Assembly (NCBI GenBank): GCA_003254905.1
Contig: QANU01016365.1
Span: forward strand, 622,675-686,674
From: Nissolia schottii
Taxonomy: Eukaryota > Streptophyta > Magnoliopsida > Fabales > Fabaceae
Direction: 5' to 3'
Length of the DNA: 64,000 nucleotides
Position 1 is the stretch's first letter. The number at the start of each line of letters is the position of its first letter. Made by a program: the position numbers and the translations under genes. Positions 50,501-63,796 of the stretch are shown here, piece by piece. The notes beneath the pieces are model-generated. The model worked only from the letters and a program-made list of their open reading frames with translations. It was not told the DNA's origin and made no database searches.

Positions 50501-53500
50501 TCGCCAAAGATTCTTGCATGGAAAAGAGCATAAAGCTGCCACTATTATTCAGGTGATCTTACCTAGAGATGATGTCTGTGGAAGCACTTTTACATTGTCA
50601 TAATTGCCTCTTTGTCTTCATAATTTTGATAAAATTAATTTCATTTTGTATGTCATTCTAGTTTTCAAATGTTACTACTTCCAGCTTTTTGTGTTAGGGT
50701 TTCTGAATGCTTGTGTGTTTGTATATGGTTTTACTAAACAACATAATAATTAGGTTGATTTTAAAGTTTCGTCTCTCTTGTGCACATATTTCTAAGACAA
50801 GACAATCCACTATGTACTTTGTTTTTAACTGTTGCTATATTTACTTTCATTTGATTGTCATTCGTGTCTGGTTACTTTTGCATGATGGAATCTGTTGCAT
50901 TATTTTATGAAATATTTAACTTTGGTATTATAGGCCTTTTGGAGGATGTTTAAGGTTAGGTCAGCTTTCCGACAACATCAAGCTTCAATTGTAGCAATAC
51001 AATGCCTTTGGAGGTGTAGGCAAGCAAAAAGAGAGCTTCGTAGACTTAAACAAGTAAGTTTTTCCTAATGGGATTGAGGACATCCACTTTAGCCATAGTT
51101 GTTCTTACCTTAACTATTTTTTGATTCATTTTATCAGGAGGCTAATGAAGCTGGTGCTCTCCGTTTAGCTAAGAGTAAACTTGAGAAGCAATTGGAAGAG
51201 CTCACATGGCGTCTGCATCTTGAAAAGAAAATGAGGGTATTTCTTGCAGGGAAAAAAAAATGATATTTTGGATAGATTATATGGTTGCAGTTTTAAATCT
51301 TTTTTTTATACGGAAACAGTCTCTCTGCATCAATTGTGTTTTGAGACTGGGTCTTTGTTTCCACATCATACATTCTCTTATAGTTTTATCTCCTGTTGAT
51401 TTCAGCAGTTTATTTATTTAATTTTTTTTGGGGCTCATGATTTAAATGAAAATCTGGTGATTTGAGGTTGTTCCTTGTAACAATTTATTCTGCTATATAT
51501 TTGCACTACGATTTTTTTTTTTCTGTTACTTATAGTTGGATTGATTTCATTTTATATATGTTACATTATTATCTGGCATAGCAGCCTTTGGAAAACCTTT
51601 TGACTTGATTTTACAAAAAATAAATAGTTCCTTTTTTATGCAGGATAGATGTGTGCAACTTGTTATCATTTATTTATTCTGCATTGGTATGCAGGGTTCT
51701 AATGATGAGTCTAAGCAAATGGAGATTTCCAAACTTCAAAAGATGTTAGAAGCTCTGAATCTTGAATTAGATGCAGCTAAATTGGCAACAATTAATGAGT
51801 GCAACAAGAATGCAGTTCTGCAAAATCAATTGGAATTGTCAATAAAGGAAAAATTTGCTTTAGAAAGAGAGCTTGTTGCAATGGATGAAATACGAAAGGA
51901 AAATGCTCTATTAAAGGTGCTTAACTAATGTTGAATGATTGTGTATCATTGAGTTTGTTTGACTGTGATGGCTAATACATTTAATTTATTCTCACCTTAG
52001 AAGTGGTAGGTTTTGGGATCTAGCCTCTCTGGTACAAAAGATTGAATTGCTGTGCAAACTATTTCACTTTCTTGATTGTTTTTATGCGAACTTGTTCTTC
52101 TAGTTTTTTTTTTTTTAATTATATACACAGTGAACTTATAATTTGGTGACTACTGGCAGGTTGCAGATGAAATATGATAGATTAAAAAAAAATTGTTACG
52201 TACTTTGATAGATAAGTTTTATACCGAGGTGCAGATAAGGTTTATTGGAAAGCTGGGTTTAAATGACATAAATACACTCATCAGACAGCTTGCTAGAGAT
52301 ATCTGGCATTGTCAAGATTCATGAAATTGATAGAGCATTGGTATTGGATACATAAATTTTGACATTGAAGTTAGAACTGGCAAAATTTGCTGAAAAATGA
52401 TTTGAGTGATTGAAGGTGTGCCAGATAAAAATTGGTTTAACTTCCTTCAAGTCTATAATGCAGTTAGAGACTGTATTGTGAAGGAATGAATGTGTTTCTT
52501 TCAGCAAGTAAATCCTTTATGACACAAACTTGCACCATCTGTGCTGTTATAAATGGTTAGAGAATATATAGTAGTTCATTTTCCAGGAGCATGTATATGA
52601 TATATTTTGAAATTGGACAGTATTGCATTAGAAGAGACTTTATGTCTGGAGAATTACCATTATTCACTCTGTTATTTTACTGCTTGGTTGTTTTTCCTTC
52701 TGATTTTAGTTACATTATATTCCTTTCCTTGTGTTGTATTTCTAGGGTTCTTTGGATGGCTTTGAAAAGAAGTATGCAGCTTTGGAGCTTCAGTTTATGA
52801 GTTCTCAAAAAGGCCATAATGAAACCATTGAGAAACTGAGGGAGTTTGAACAGAAGTGTTCTCAACTTGAGCAGACCGTGAAAAGGTACCTTTTCTTCTC
52901 CTTCTTCCCCCTCCTCTTCTACGCAAGTACAAATTGACTTAGTTAATGAATGGTGGTACATGTGTTCCTATTGCACTGCTCTTTCTTGTTTGCACTTGTT
53001 AGAGTTTGATCTTTATTATAAATTTTGGTAGTGACTCGTATGCAGTGCCTTAATGAAGAAGCTAATAATTTTGCAATTACTCATTTTCTACTTGTATTTA
53101 ATGTAGCCTTGAGGGAAAGATATTGGGTTTGGAGGACGAAAATCATGTGCTTCGTCAGAAAGCTTTAAGTGCTCCCCCTAAGAGTAACCGCTCAGGTCTT
53201 GTAAAGTCATTTTCAGAGGTAAGTTGCACTAACATACAACAATATTTAAACCTTGTGACATTCATTAATATATGATAGGCGCTCTAGTTTGCTATGTTCA
53301 TCATCATTTACTTTCTTTTGACAGATAATATATTTAGTAGCTATTTCTTTTGTGTGTTGAGAATTGTGCTTGTACAGTAACATTATTTGTTAATTTACTT
53401 TTCTTTCTGCCACAGAAATACTCAAATGTAATAGCCTCCTGCACTGAGCGAAAGACCTTATTTGTAAGCTATGACTATCCTGTTTTCATCTATTGAAAAT

Positions 53501-56500
53501 AATTAATAAATGCAATTATAGTGTTCATGTGGTTTGATTTGATGCAGGAGTCGCCTACGCCCACAAAACTTATTGCCCCTTATACACTAGGCTTGACAGA
53601 CTCTCGTCGATCTAAGTTAACAGCAGAGAGGCACCAGGTAGACTTTCTTATTTCATTTTGTCCTAAATCCTACACCTTGGCCTCATGCCATGTTTAGATG
53701 ACTGGCAAACTTTGTTGGTGCAGCTATATATTTATTTGTCTTAATTTTTTTTTGAAAGTGTAGAAATGTGAAGGAAATGAAGAGTTGGGTAATTAGTACT
53801 TATGATAGAACTATTCTATTTGTGTGCCTTGATCTAATCGTTTTAGCTGTTAAAATTCATGACATAGTATGAGTGCCTCTGACCATTTGGTATAGAGTGT
53901 GATTCTTGCCATCTGATTTTGTTTGAGTGGAAGACAAATTACTACTATTTTATTTTATTTTATTCATCAGATTCTTCTAAAAAAAAATGTTGAATTGGTA
54001 GGCTGACGTGTATTGTAAACCTGATTTTGCTCATAGAAAGCCACTATTTTCTAATAGAAAGTTAAAACTTTAGGTTTAAGTGGTGAGAAGAAATTACTGA
54101 AGATACATACTGCTATTCTACAAGGGAAGAGAAGAGGGAAAAGAATTTTAGATTTGCAATTTCTGGAAGTAATGTAGTTCTCAGATGCAGTCATTATAAA
54201 GAAATTGAAAACAGAACTTAAGGTCGTGTGTGGTTGTAGCTATTGAAGAGAACCAGAATATCTATGATGTGCAGACCACTTCCAAAATTTTAGTTAGACA
54301 TCCCAACCCCACCCGTATGGTACCAGTGGCAGTGGGTCTACGACTCTGCTTCACTGTTTGGTCGTTTGTGTATTTGTTATTTGCTTTGGCAGATTCAATG
54401 TGCGGGCCATTCTTTTAATAACGTAATCTTAGACAAAGGCTGGGCCATAAGTTCAAAAAAATAATAAAATCAATTGACGTGGGTGTGAATATAGGAACAA
54501 AATCAAAATTTGGCTTAAAACAAAGATGAAAAGTATTTAATCCAAAATGAAATAAGTCAAATTTGTTCATCAGAAGCTAGGGTTGCCTCTATCTTGTTGT
54601 TTTGCCACCAATTGTGCACTATAGGCTAATAGATATCACATGTTGTGCAGGATAACTATGAATTTCTCTCTAGGTGTATCAAAGAAAATTTGGGATTTAA
54701 AAATGGGAAACCTCTTGCAGCTCGTATCATTTACAAGTGTCTTCTTCATTGGCATGCCTTTGAGTCTGAGCGCACAGCCATTTTTGATTACATAATTGAA
54801 GGAATAAATGATGTTCTAAAGGTAAATGATATTTTCTCATGAAACTACCCTTCTCTTAATTGTTACTTATATATTGAATTAAGTCACACCAATTTTCTTT
54901 TGGCGTATCTTATCATTTATTGACTGTATCTGAATTGTAGGATCTTTTGTAATTCAGGTTAGGGATGATGACTATGTCTTGCCATATTGGCTATCCAATA
55001 CCTCTGCACTTCTGTGCCTCTTACAGAGGAACTTACGTTCAAATGGCTTTTTAACTACCACTGCTCAACGTTACGCTGGATCTTCTGGCTTGAGCAGTCG
55101 AATGGGGCATGTGAGTGATCTTCTACTCCGCACACACCTAAGAAGCACCTAGACAAAATATGATATTGATATGATTTGGTACCAATACAATACCATGATA
55201 AGAAGAAACTTTTTGCATAATCATCCAATTATATATAGTCATATCACTAAATTTACTTGACTCTTTTCTTCAAATACCTTAAAAAATAAAAGGTCATTTT
55301 GTTCTTAAATACCTTTATACAAACCCAAAAATACTTCACTTTTTTAAGCAAGACTTTCTTCTTTATTGAAATCCATGAAGTCTTCTGTTTGAAACCACTC
55401 CTTTCCTTTCCCTCCTAAACCTAACTCGCAAATTTGTAGTTAGTTTCATGCAATGTGGTTTTCTTCCCCAAAAAAAAAAAAAAAACTAGAATGAAAAAAG
55501 TGCTGTTAAGATGGATCTTGGGGTATTGGTATTAGACGTGACATGTCCTAGTTATTTATTTATTTGACGAAGACATGTCCTAGTTATTGAAACTAGTAGA
55601 AAGATGAGGTATTGGCGTTACATAGGTGTACAACACATGTAATGTTTGTTTGGTGCAACATTGTATATGATCGTCCATTATATAAGTATCTTTTCACTAC
55701 TACGGATAATTTCATCCACAAACCAAAATTTAATAAGATAAAAATAAAAATATAGCAAAACTATTTTCAAAATTAGTAACGAGTTTTATAATAAATACTT
55801 TTAATTATAGCATATTTTAATATTCTTTAATCATTTATTGTATACAATTGTATTTTATTCTAACTATTATTTATACATTTTTAATAGTTAGTTTGAATCT
55901 TAATAAAATATAAAACTGAGTAATACATTGTATCTTCTTTCTTTTGCATTTTGATAATTTTTGAGATGCCTCCTGAATATAGTAAAATGGTAGTTAAAAG
56001 TAATTGTTATGAATTATTAGTTACGAGCAGGGTCATTAAACTCGAGTCTCAGTAAACTCGACTCGTAAACTCTAGTTTACATATGTAAAAAATATGTTAT
56101 AAACAATATAATTAAGAACTAAACATAATTAAATGGTGTATTTATAATTGACATTGAATAATGTTAACTTTAAAATAAAATAAATGAAAGAAATATCATA
56201 AAATATACTTCAATGCATGGCAGTTAGTTGTCATGTCAAACTATTCTAGACGTGTATTACTTTATAGTTCGATAAAACATAAGTCAATTATGATAAATAT
56301 ATAAAATTGGCTTAATAAACTCAATAGATATTGTCTAACATACACAAGATAAGTATCTGACAAAGTTACCAAATTTGCACATTTTGAGGTAAACTCGTAA
56401 GTAGATTTGAACTCGTAAACTCGCTGTTAAAATCGAGAGTTTATTCAAACTTGTACGAGTTTAACAAAAGAGAGTTTACATTAGTGCTAACTCGTTTTGT

Positions 56501-59500
56501 GTGGTGGAATTGTACGAGTTTGAGTTAACTCGAGAGTTTAATAACCATGTTTACTCGAAGTAATAATAATATTAATTAAATATTTATTTTTTAGTTATTA
56601 TTATTTTAAATGTTGTCAAATTTTTAACATACAATCTATAATTATATACAATCTATAATTAGAATTTATATCAAAACTTATTTATTATTAAATTATATAC
56701 ACTGTTATGTATTTTTAATAATTATCATTTTATTTGAATAGAGCATAAAAAATCAAAAAGAGAGATAGAGAGATTTATACATTATAAGTTAATGTTGCCC
56801 AATCACTCATCCCAAGGCCTGACTAAGCTGTTCGTCATTTTCTTGTAAAAGGGTATTTTAATGGATAAGCTTATAGCCTACAACCTTATCCACTACGTTG
56901 ATTGCATCAAGCAATTGATATAGTATAAAGTATGATATTAGCTTATGTTATAAGGTCTAATTACACATGTTAAACATACCCTTTTACATGGGTTTCTATC
57001 TATTTAGTCTAAGTGGCATTTAGTTTTGGACTTCTGGTTGATCAATATGGATACAAATGGCATGGTAAGATAGGTGAATGTAAGGCCCTCAGTTTCTAAC
57101 TTGGAACAGTGAAGCTGACCTTGTGGATTAATCTTTTGTATTTTGTTTCATTGGAAGATGATTAGGCAGCTTCTGAAATTTAGTTTTGGCTAGTTTATTT
57201 TTCTCAATTATTTTATTGCTTGTTTCTAATCTATAGACAGAAGTCAACAAAATATTTTGGTTTTTTACATTCTAGGGTTGAAGCTTTTATTGAGGGATAG
57301 AAGAAGAAACATAATAAATAGAAAAGTTAAAGAGGGTTAAGGTACCCTCCTTATCAAAAGCCACAAGAACTAACAGGAAAGACAAACTATATTATGATAT
57401 TCAAGCTGTATCTACGTTAAGCTACAGGGCATTGTTTAATATGAGATGTAGACATCAAAATAACACAAAATGGGAAATTGTGCAAAGAGAAAGTGGGTAA
57501 GATATTCTCATTAGCAAAACTACAAAACACATTTTAAACACGAAATGAAGACATCAAAGTAACATGAAAAGAAAAAAGAAATTACCTGATACCATTTTGT
57601 ACTCAAACTCTAGGTAGAGTACAAGCTATAAACTAAAGGTGATGTGTTGTTAGTTTTTCTCTCCCTGTAATGACATTGTTCCGTGAATTCTGCACATAAT
57701 GTTTGATTAGTGAATGATCAATTTGTAGCATCTCCACATGCATATTGCCAAGTATGATAGTTTTATGCACACGTTTGCGTACGGGTGAACTGATTTTCTC
57801 AATAGATGTCACTTTTGAAACACTCGTGCAAGTTTTGCCAATAATGACTCCCTAGTGAAAGGTTTAGGACAAAGAAAATGAAGATTAAATATAATTTTTT
57901 CTATGTTATGATACCAAAAGAAAGGCAATGAAGAAGAAACTAGAGTAACTAATTTTTTGATCCTAATATTTAGTGGCACTGCAAATTATTCACTAGGTCT
58001 CATTATGTGAATGATATGGATTCTATTTTATGTATTTCTTGTGTAGTTTTATTCAGTGATTCTTTAGGATTTTGCAGAGTGGGTTGTTTTGATTGTTTTT
58101 ATAGATTTTGTCAGGGTTCCCCGTCTTTTGTTGTGTCTTCCTCCTGATGTAATTTTGATAGCATTTCCAGGGACCAAAGTCTCCATTGAAGTTTATTGGA
58201 TATGATGATGGTATGTCTCATGTGGAGGCAAGATATCCAGCTATACTTTTTAAGCAACAGCTAACTGCTTGTGTAGAGAAGATTTTTGGCCTTATAAGAG
58301 ATAATTTAAAAAAGGAACTTTCTCCACTTCTGGGATTATGTATTCAGGTGACATTTTTTACTCTTTATTTGCAACTAAGCTAGTGTCAATTGCTGAACCA
58401 TTGAGCTCTGTTTTTGGTTTCAGTATAATTCATGGTCATAATGCATAAGCGATATCTATCTTCAAGTGAATCATTAAATGAAGTTTTCAAAACATTTGTT
58501 TTTTGTGTTGGAAGGGAAAGATTAAAAGGACATGTTTGGTTGCTATTTTTCATTTCCATTTTTTAACTCAATTTACCCATTCCTTTAGTTATAACTCTGA
58601 AGACTTTTTTCAACCGATGCCAAATGCCATTGCTTTCCAACAATTTCAGAATTCAGTCTTTTTATTAATCCTATAATACTAATAACTGGCCGTTGTAGGC
58701 AAGTTATTCATCTGTTTTGACAAAGTTTAGCCCCTTAACTCATCACTAGGAATTAACATATAAAAAAATGAAATACTTTATTTTAAGTCAATTTTTCTTA
58801 TTGTTTTTTTTTTTAATAAAAGATTTATAGTTTACTCTTGATCTATTTGGGACATTGGTTAGGCACCCAAAGCAGGACGAGCGCATGGTGGAAAGTTGGG
58901 TAGATCTCCTGGTGGGCTTCCTCAACAATCATCTGGTGGTCAGTGGGACAATATTGTCAAATTTTTGGATTCACTCATGAGCCAACTACGTGAAAATCAT
59001 GTATGTTCTGCACTGTTTCAGTGTTCCCTTTGTTACTATTTTAATAACATATTTGGTTTTCCACTCCAAACCAAGGTTTGGGCAAAAGCTTCCCTCTCGT
59101 GGCTTTTGCCCAAACTATGGTTTTGGAATTCCAAATGGAAATCCAAACATGCTGGTCTGTTCAGTGTATGTTTTTTTCCCCTTTTTCGTCATGTTCTTGT
59201 GTACTGCACCTGCACACATTTTGTCTTGGAAGCCTTCCTCTCTGCATCTCCTTTCTTTGAATGCAATAAAACCCTATTATATCGTATTCTGAAATCTGAA
59301 CATTAAACTTGTATGCCATCTGGGACTGGGACTTGGACTGGGACTAAAATTGACAGCTGACTCCCATTGACTATCCTATATTGAAATTGAATGCTTTCCA
59401 TACCTTGCAAAACAAATAAATGATGATAATTTCTGTGGTAGCAGAGTTAGCTGCTTGTGAAACACGTTTCAACCATTCAGTGTGATCTCTCTTCTTCTTT

Positions 59501-62078
59501 TTCTTTTTCTTTTAATCTTAACTAAAAATTGCATGTTCAGGTGCCATCCTTCTTCATCCGTAAGCTAGTTACCCAGGTTTTTTCCTTCATCAATATTACA
59601 CTCTTCAACAGGTAAAACTATAGTTACGCAAAATGGTTCTTTGTAGCCTCGAGTTACTAATTTTCTTTGTCAGCTAGTTGATTATCTGTGGTTCTGTTTT
59701 GCAAATTTTTTAATCTGTCCATAATTTTGTTAGTCTTCTCTTGCGGCGTGAATGTTGCACATTCTCGAATGGTGAATATGTCAAGTCTGGTCTAGCAGAA
59801 CTGGAGAAATGGATAGTCAATGCAACAGAGGAGGTAAAACTGAGCTTGCTATTACTACTTTGAGATTTTAGTTTTATGGTCTGACTTATTTCTTGTGAAA
59901 TGTGTAGTATGCAGGAACATCCTGGCATGAGCTGAATTATATAAGACAAGCTGTTGGGTTCTTGGTATAAGCACTGCCTTATTTTGATTGTACTTCTGGT
60001 GGTGTCAAATAAAACAGCTCTCTTATTTTTGCTTTTTAATGTTTGAATTATACAGGTAATACATCAGAAGAGGAAGAAATCTTTGGAAGAGATTCGGCAA
60101 GATCTTTGTCCGGTATGAATATCATTATAATGGTTTACACCATCATATCAATGTTGAACTGAATATCTTTTCCTTCTTATTTAAGTTTATTCCCGAAGAT
60201 GCTAGTAAGAAGTTGGATCTAGTTTTCAGGTTTACAATCACAAGAACCATGGGCCATAGATTTGTTTCTTACTGATTTGGTATATAGGTCAAAGATCTTT
60301 CTTGGGAATTAGGCTGAAGAAAGTTTGCTGATAGAAACCTATATATGGAATGCCAATATGATAAGAACACTGGAAATTAGATTACTGTTTTTATTAAATT
60401 CTTGAAACTCTACTGGTATTGATATGATGACAGCACCAAAGTGAAACTCTCTTTATAACTCTACAACTTGGAAAATAATGAAAGAAATGACAATGATAAT
60501 CTTCACACTTCAAGGGGCCTGCCTCCTCCCTACTCCTTCTCTACCCTCTCCCTCTTTCTTATATTAGAAATAAGATTGAGCTTGAGCCTAACTCAACCTT
60601 AAACGGTAGCTCAAGAAGTGGAGATTTCTCACTTAGTTATAAAGGGTACTTTAGCCACATTCCTTTCTGATTCAAGGATGAGGATCGCTCATCTCATTAT
60701 AAATATGAAGGATACTTTAGCTATATGCTCGTGCGATATGGGACTAAACGTTTGCTTCATGTGCGAAGGCTGTTGTATCCCAGATTCCCACCATGGTTCA
60801 CATTATTATCATTGCCTACGTAGATTCTTGATTCCCTGCTCCCCCTGGCTCTCTTCCCCCAAACATACACCTTAGTAACAGGAGGATGACCAGCACAATA
60901 TTTACTTAAACATTATTAATACATTTTATTATTTTTGAAACTTAATAGTTTATTTTAAGAAAAGCTATTATGTTGGTATTTCTAGTAGCAGTGCCTGTTA
61001 TGGCCTAACTGTGTTAAGAATAGTGGACGAGCTGTTAATGGCCTTCAAATCACTGTTGATGGAGCATGCTTGGTCCTATTCACTGTAGAGATTTTCCCAT
61101 TGCCCTGTGTGTTATTCCTCCTTTAAGTGATATTTTAACCGAATATCTCTCTGTTTTGCATGAATTACATTGCAGTATTATTTTGAAATAAAATTTATTA
61201 GAAAGAAGGCTAAGTGCAGTTCTTTATCAGGCATTGACTGTGAGGCAGATCTATCGCATCAGTACAATGTACTGGGATGACAAGTATGGAACCCAGAGTG
61301 TGTCCAATGAGGCAAGATGTGTTTTTAACTGATTCAAAATACAATTATGATATTATTTCTTTGGGGTTCTGAACTATTCATGGTTAACAGGTAGTCAGTG
61401 AAATGAGGGAAATTGTCAGCAAGGACAATCAGAATCTAACGTCAAATTCTTTCTTGTTGGATGATGATCTGAGGTACATTTATTTCTCTCATTCATGTAC
61501 TTTTCACCTGTTTGATTTCAGTTTTAAGTTTTTAACACTTGTTTCACTAATAAATCATTATGGAAACTGTGAAAAGAAGCTAAATGAAATGACTTAACCA
61601 TGTCTAGGTTAACTGGCATGCCTTTAGTTCTTCATTTGGTTCTTGTTCAATTTCTGTATGATTCTGAATGATATCAAAGAAATTTTGCCTCAGATAAATA
61701 GAATTTTCTACGCTTATGAAAATTGCATAGAATTTTAATCTATGATTTCATGGATTGGAACATTGTGAGCCAAGTATACCATGTTATGAATTTGAATCCT
61801 CGAAAGTGAGATGTCACTTTAGAGAAAAAGTGTGAGCCTTGGAGCCTTGGATCAATAAATTGAGAATCAGTCTCACAAGTGAAACCCCTCTCTTTACCTC
61901 AAGGGAGATTTACATTCCAGTTCTTTCGTCATCACCTTCAATTCTTGTTTGCAGCATTCCTTTCTCTGCCGAAGACATTGATATGGCAATTCCTGCTATA
62001 GATCCTGATGATATAGATCTTCCAGCATTCTTGTCCGAATATCCTTGTGCCCAATTTCTTACCTCACTTCAGAAGTAA
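38556..62078 (+). CDS. Class XI myosin heavy chain, complete, 38 exons
   Basis: An actin motor that moves organelles and drives cytoplasmic streaming. Exons: 38556-38681, 38918-39064, 40268-40413, 40532-40688, 40803-40861, 41433-41589, 41744-41893, 42004-42140, 42708-42854, 42948-43049, 43859-43916, 44023-44124, 45425-45462, 45550-45676, 45771-45944, 46113-46244, 47138-47247, 48071-48131, 49764-49941, 50347-50552, 50934-51053, 51138-51236, 51695-51916, 52746-52885, 53107-53218, 53416-53463, 53548-53637, 54651-54821, 54958-55110, 58171-58347, 58863-59000, 59541-59611, 59734-59833, 59908-59964, 60056-60112, 61231-61311, 61391-61473, 61955-62078. They splice in frame to 1518 residues, usual for class XI. 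Order: SH3-like start ([11 protein letters not shown]), motor with P-loop GESGAGKT (155-162), switch I NDNSSRFG (208-215), switch II DIYGFE (432-437), IQ motifs from about 735 to 880, coiled coil about 880-1070, globular tail/DIL domain about 1116-1480. The intron after 61311 has a GC donor. Subclass is not fixed; XI-F or XI-J types seem nearest. Confidence 0.95.
44876..44990. mobile_element. MITE-like insertion in myosin intron 12
   Basis: The ends are inverted: ATGTTTGGATTCCTGTTTG on the left and AACAGAAATTCAAACATGC on the right, with AGCTCCAAACCATTG and TCCATGATTTTGGAGTTCC as the inner parts of the arms. A related element is in intron 31. The length of about 115 bp and absence of coding fit a MITE. 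Confidence 0.65.
46264..46435 (+). repeat. Tandem duplication (two units of about 85 bp) in myosin intron 16
   Basis: Two adjacent units both begin TAGATCCCTTTAATACTAAA and end AAAAAGAAAGCTT. They differ by a 2-bp change in a T run and one substitution, which suggests a recent duplication. Confidence 0.9.
46436..46800. other. G-rich insertion-like stretch in myosin intron 16
   Basis: Runs of G (GGGGGGG near 46593 and 46625) and AGTGAGTGA-type phrases set this part apart from the AT-rich intron around it. The minus strand is open for 96 codons but gives a low-complexity Ser/Pro/His peptide, so I do not call a gene. It may be old transposon sequence. Confidence 0.35.
48530..48550. repeat. (TA)n microsatellite in myosin intron 18
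   Basis: A clean TA dinucleotide run inside a 1.6-kb intron. Confidence 0.9.
56028..56549. mobile_element. hAT-like non-autonomous element in myosin intron 29
   Basis: The left end reads CAGGGTCATTAAACTCGAG and the right end, reversed, reads CATGGTTATTAAACTCTCG, forming imperfect terminal inverted repeats. Sub-terminal ACTCGTAAACTCG-type words recur in both orientations. A CAGGG-type end is usual for hAT transposons. The flanks do not give a clean 8-bp target-site duplication, so the exact limits are tentative. Its insertion partly explains why this intron is 3.06 kb long. Confidence 0.55.
59047..59152. mobile_element. MITE-like hairpin insertion in myosin intron 31
   Basis: A perfect 14-bp inverted pair, GTTTGGGCAAAAGC at 59076-59089 and its reverse complement at 59102-59115, sits in the middle. 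The outer ends, TTTGGTTTTCCACTCC and GGAATTCCAAATGGAAATCC, are imperfect inverted copies. Wording and layout match the intron 12 element. Confidence 0.7.
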
Positions 62079-62510
62079 TGAATCTACAATTTCATGGTCG
62101 TTGATGAAGCTTGAAATTTAGCTTCAATACTTCATCTCTGGATTTAAATGGCAACAGTATCCCCCATTGGAGACAAGTTTCTCTTCACATGGAGAGCAAT
62201 CTTGGTTCTCATCAAGATTCATTGGTATATGTGCACGTGCATGCCATTAATCAACAATGGAAGAGTGATCTTCTTGGTTGATTCTCGTAGTTCCACGCTA
62301 GCTATTTGTAATTATTCAAGGATAGGTGACACTGTAACCTTGGCATGCTGCTTCTATTAGTATGCAGCTCCTCTTTTTATGTAACTAGTCATTGGTTTTT
62401 ATGTTGTATTATATGTAGGTATGCAGTTGTTACCAACGCCATGGCAAAAGAAATGTAATTTCATTCATTGTTGTAAATACCTAGTCTTGCCAATTTTTTC
62501 CGTTGGGAGT

Positions 62511-62680
62511 TCCAAATATCTGTTTTCCTTTACCTTTGGATGAAGAATGAAGATAAGAGGAAAGAAAATATAAAGAAAATAAAGAGATCCAAATATCTAT
62601 TTTTCCTTTACCTTTGTTTGGATGAAGAAAGATGAGAGGAAAGAAAATATAAAGAAAATAAAGAAAAATATGTTTTCTCT
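62511..62680. repeat. Tandem duplication downstream of the myosin gene
   Basis: Two units spaced 77 bp apart each contain TCCAAATATCT, TTTTCCTTTACCTTTG, GGATGAAGA and AGAGGAAAGAAAATATAAAG. A third, partial match begins near 62687 (TTTGGTTGAATAAGAAATTA). It lies just after the probable 3' UTR. Confidence 0.8.
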
Positions 62681-63790
62681 CGTGATGTTTGGTTGAATAA
62701 GAAATTAGAGGAAAGAAAATAAAATTTTACAAAAAATATTTTGATAGGCATTTTTTTAGGTTAAAGAGAAATGTATAGGGATAAAATTGTAATTTCATAC
62801 TCATTTTCTCTTCGTTTTAGGGAAGGTATATTTTAAATGGACCCCACATGTACTTTCTTTCATCTACCTTTTTCCTCCTTCGAACAACACAAAATTCCCT
62901 TTTTTTTTTTTTTCCTTTTTTTTTATACTCCCCATTTTCTTTCTTTCCCCTTGATCCAAGCAAAGAATTAGCTTGGCGAGAAACCTAGATATCCATTAGT
63001 GTGAGTCGGATCAATTAATCCCTCCCCAACTTGTAAACATCTTTAAGGAGAAAAGAGTTAACTTGAAAATTTAAAGTTGTTCCATACCTAAAATTAATTA
63101 TTAAACCCTTAACATTTAGTTAAAGAAAGATAAATCCCTTCTGCACAACCATACCCGAGTTATCTTATAGTCTCACTCCTCTTATAGTTTCACTCTTCGT
63201 CTTCTGTACGAAACACCAAATTTGACAAATGAAATCACTGGTTATGACGATCTTTTTTGCCCAAATACAACTAATGAGCTCATCATTCCATGTAAAGACT
63301 AGACAAAACTTTGATGAAAGCTTGTTCTTGCTGCAAATATAGGGGTGACAGCAGAAAAGCCCTTTCTTCCTTTTCCGTTGCTAAATCCATGAATTGTGGC
63401 TGACAACTAAAAAGCTATAAATAGTCAATAGGGGAGTCAAGAGCCATAAGCAGAATCCTTATCCAGTAAATGGATTCCTCTGCCAGTCTGGTTGATCTGT
63501 GAACCTTTAATCACATTGCTAGAGATTTTAAAATATAACTAATAATATTTACATTATATGGACATTGATTTACAATTATTAACTATGACATTGTGAAAAC
63601 TACCAAGATAAGTTAGAGACTCTACCATATCATTACCCTACTATAGTTAATCCGAAGAGCCCAAATGCTCCCTCTTGCTTGCTCTGAAAAATAGCACCAG
63701 AGCAAGACATTCGTTCAAAAAGGTTAAAAAGGCACAATTCTAAATTCTTAGTCATCAAGTTTTGTTTAATGCGATGGATGAGCCGTTTCA
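62681..63790. other. AT-rich spacer after the myosin gene
   Basis: A T run at about 62898-62914 and pyrimidine-rich stretches are present. No coding segment with recognisable similarity is seen on either strand. Confidence 0.5.
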
Positions 63791-63796
63791 TCTCCA

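Noticed and set aside
54230-54418. 62-codon frame in a myosin intron
   Set aside because: No similarity to myosin tails and no flanking splice sites that keep the frame; exon 27 joins exon 28 directly.
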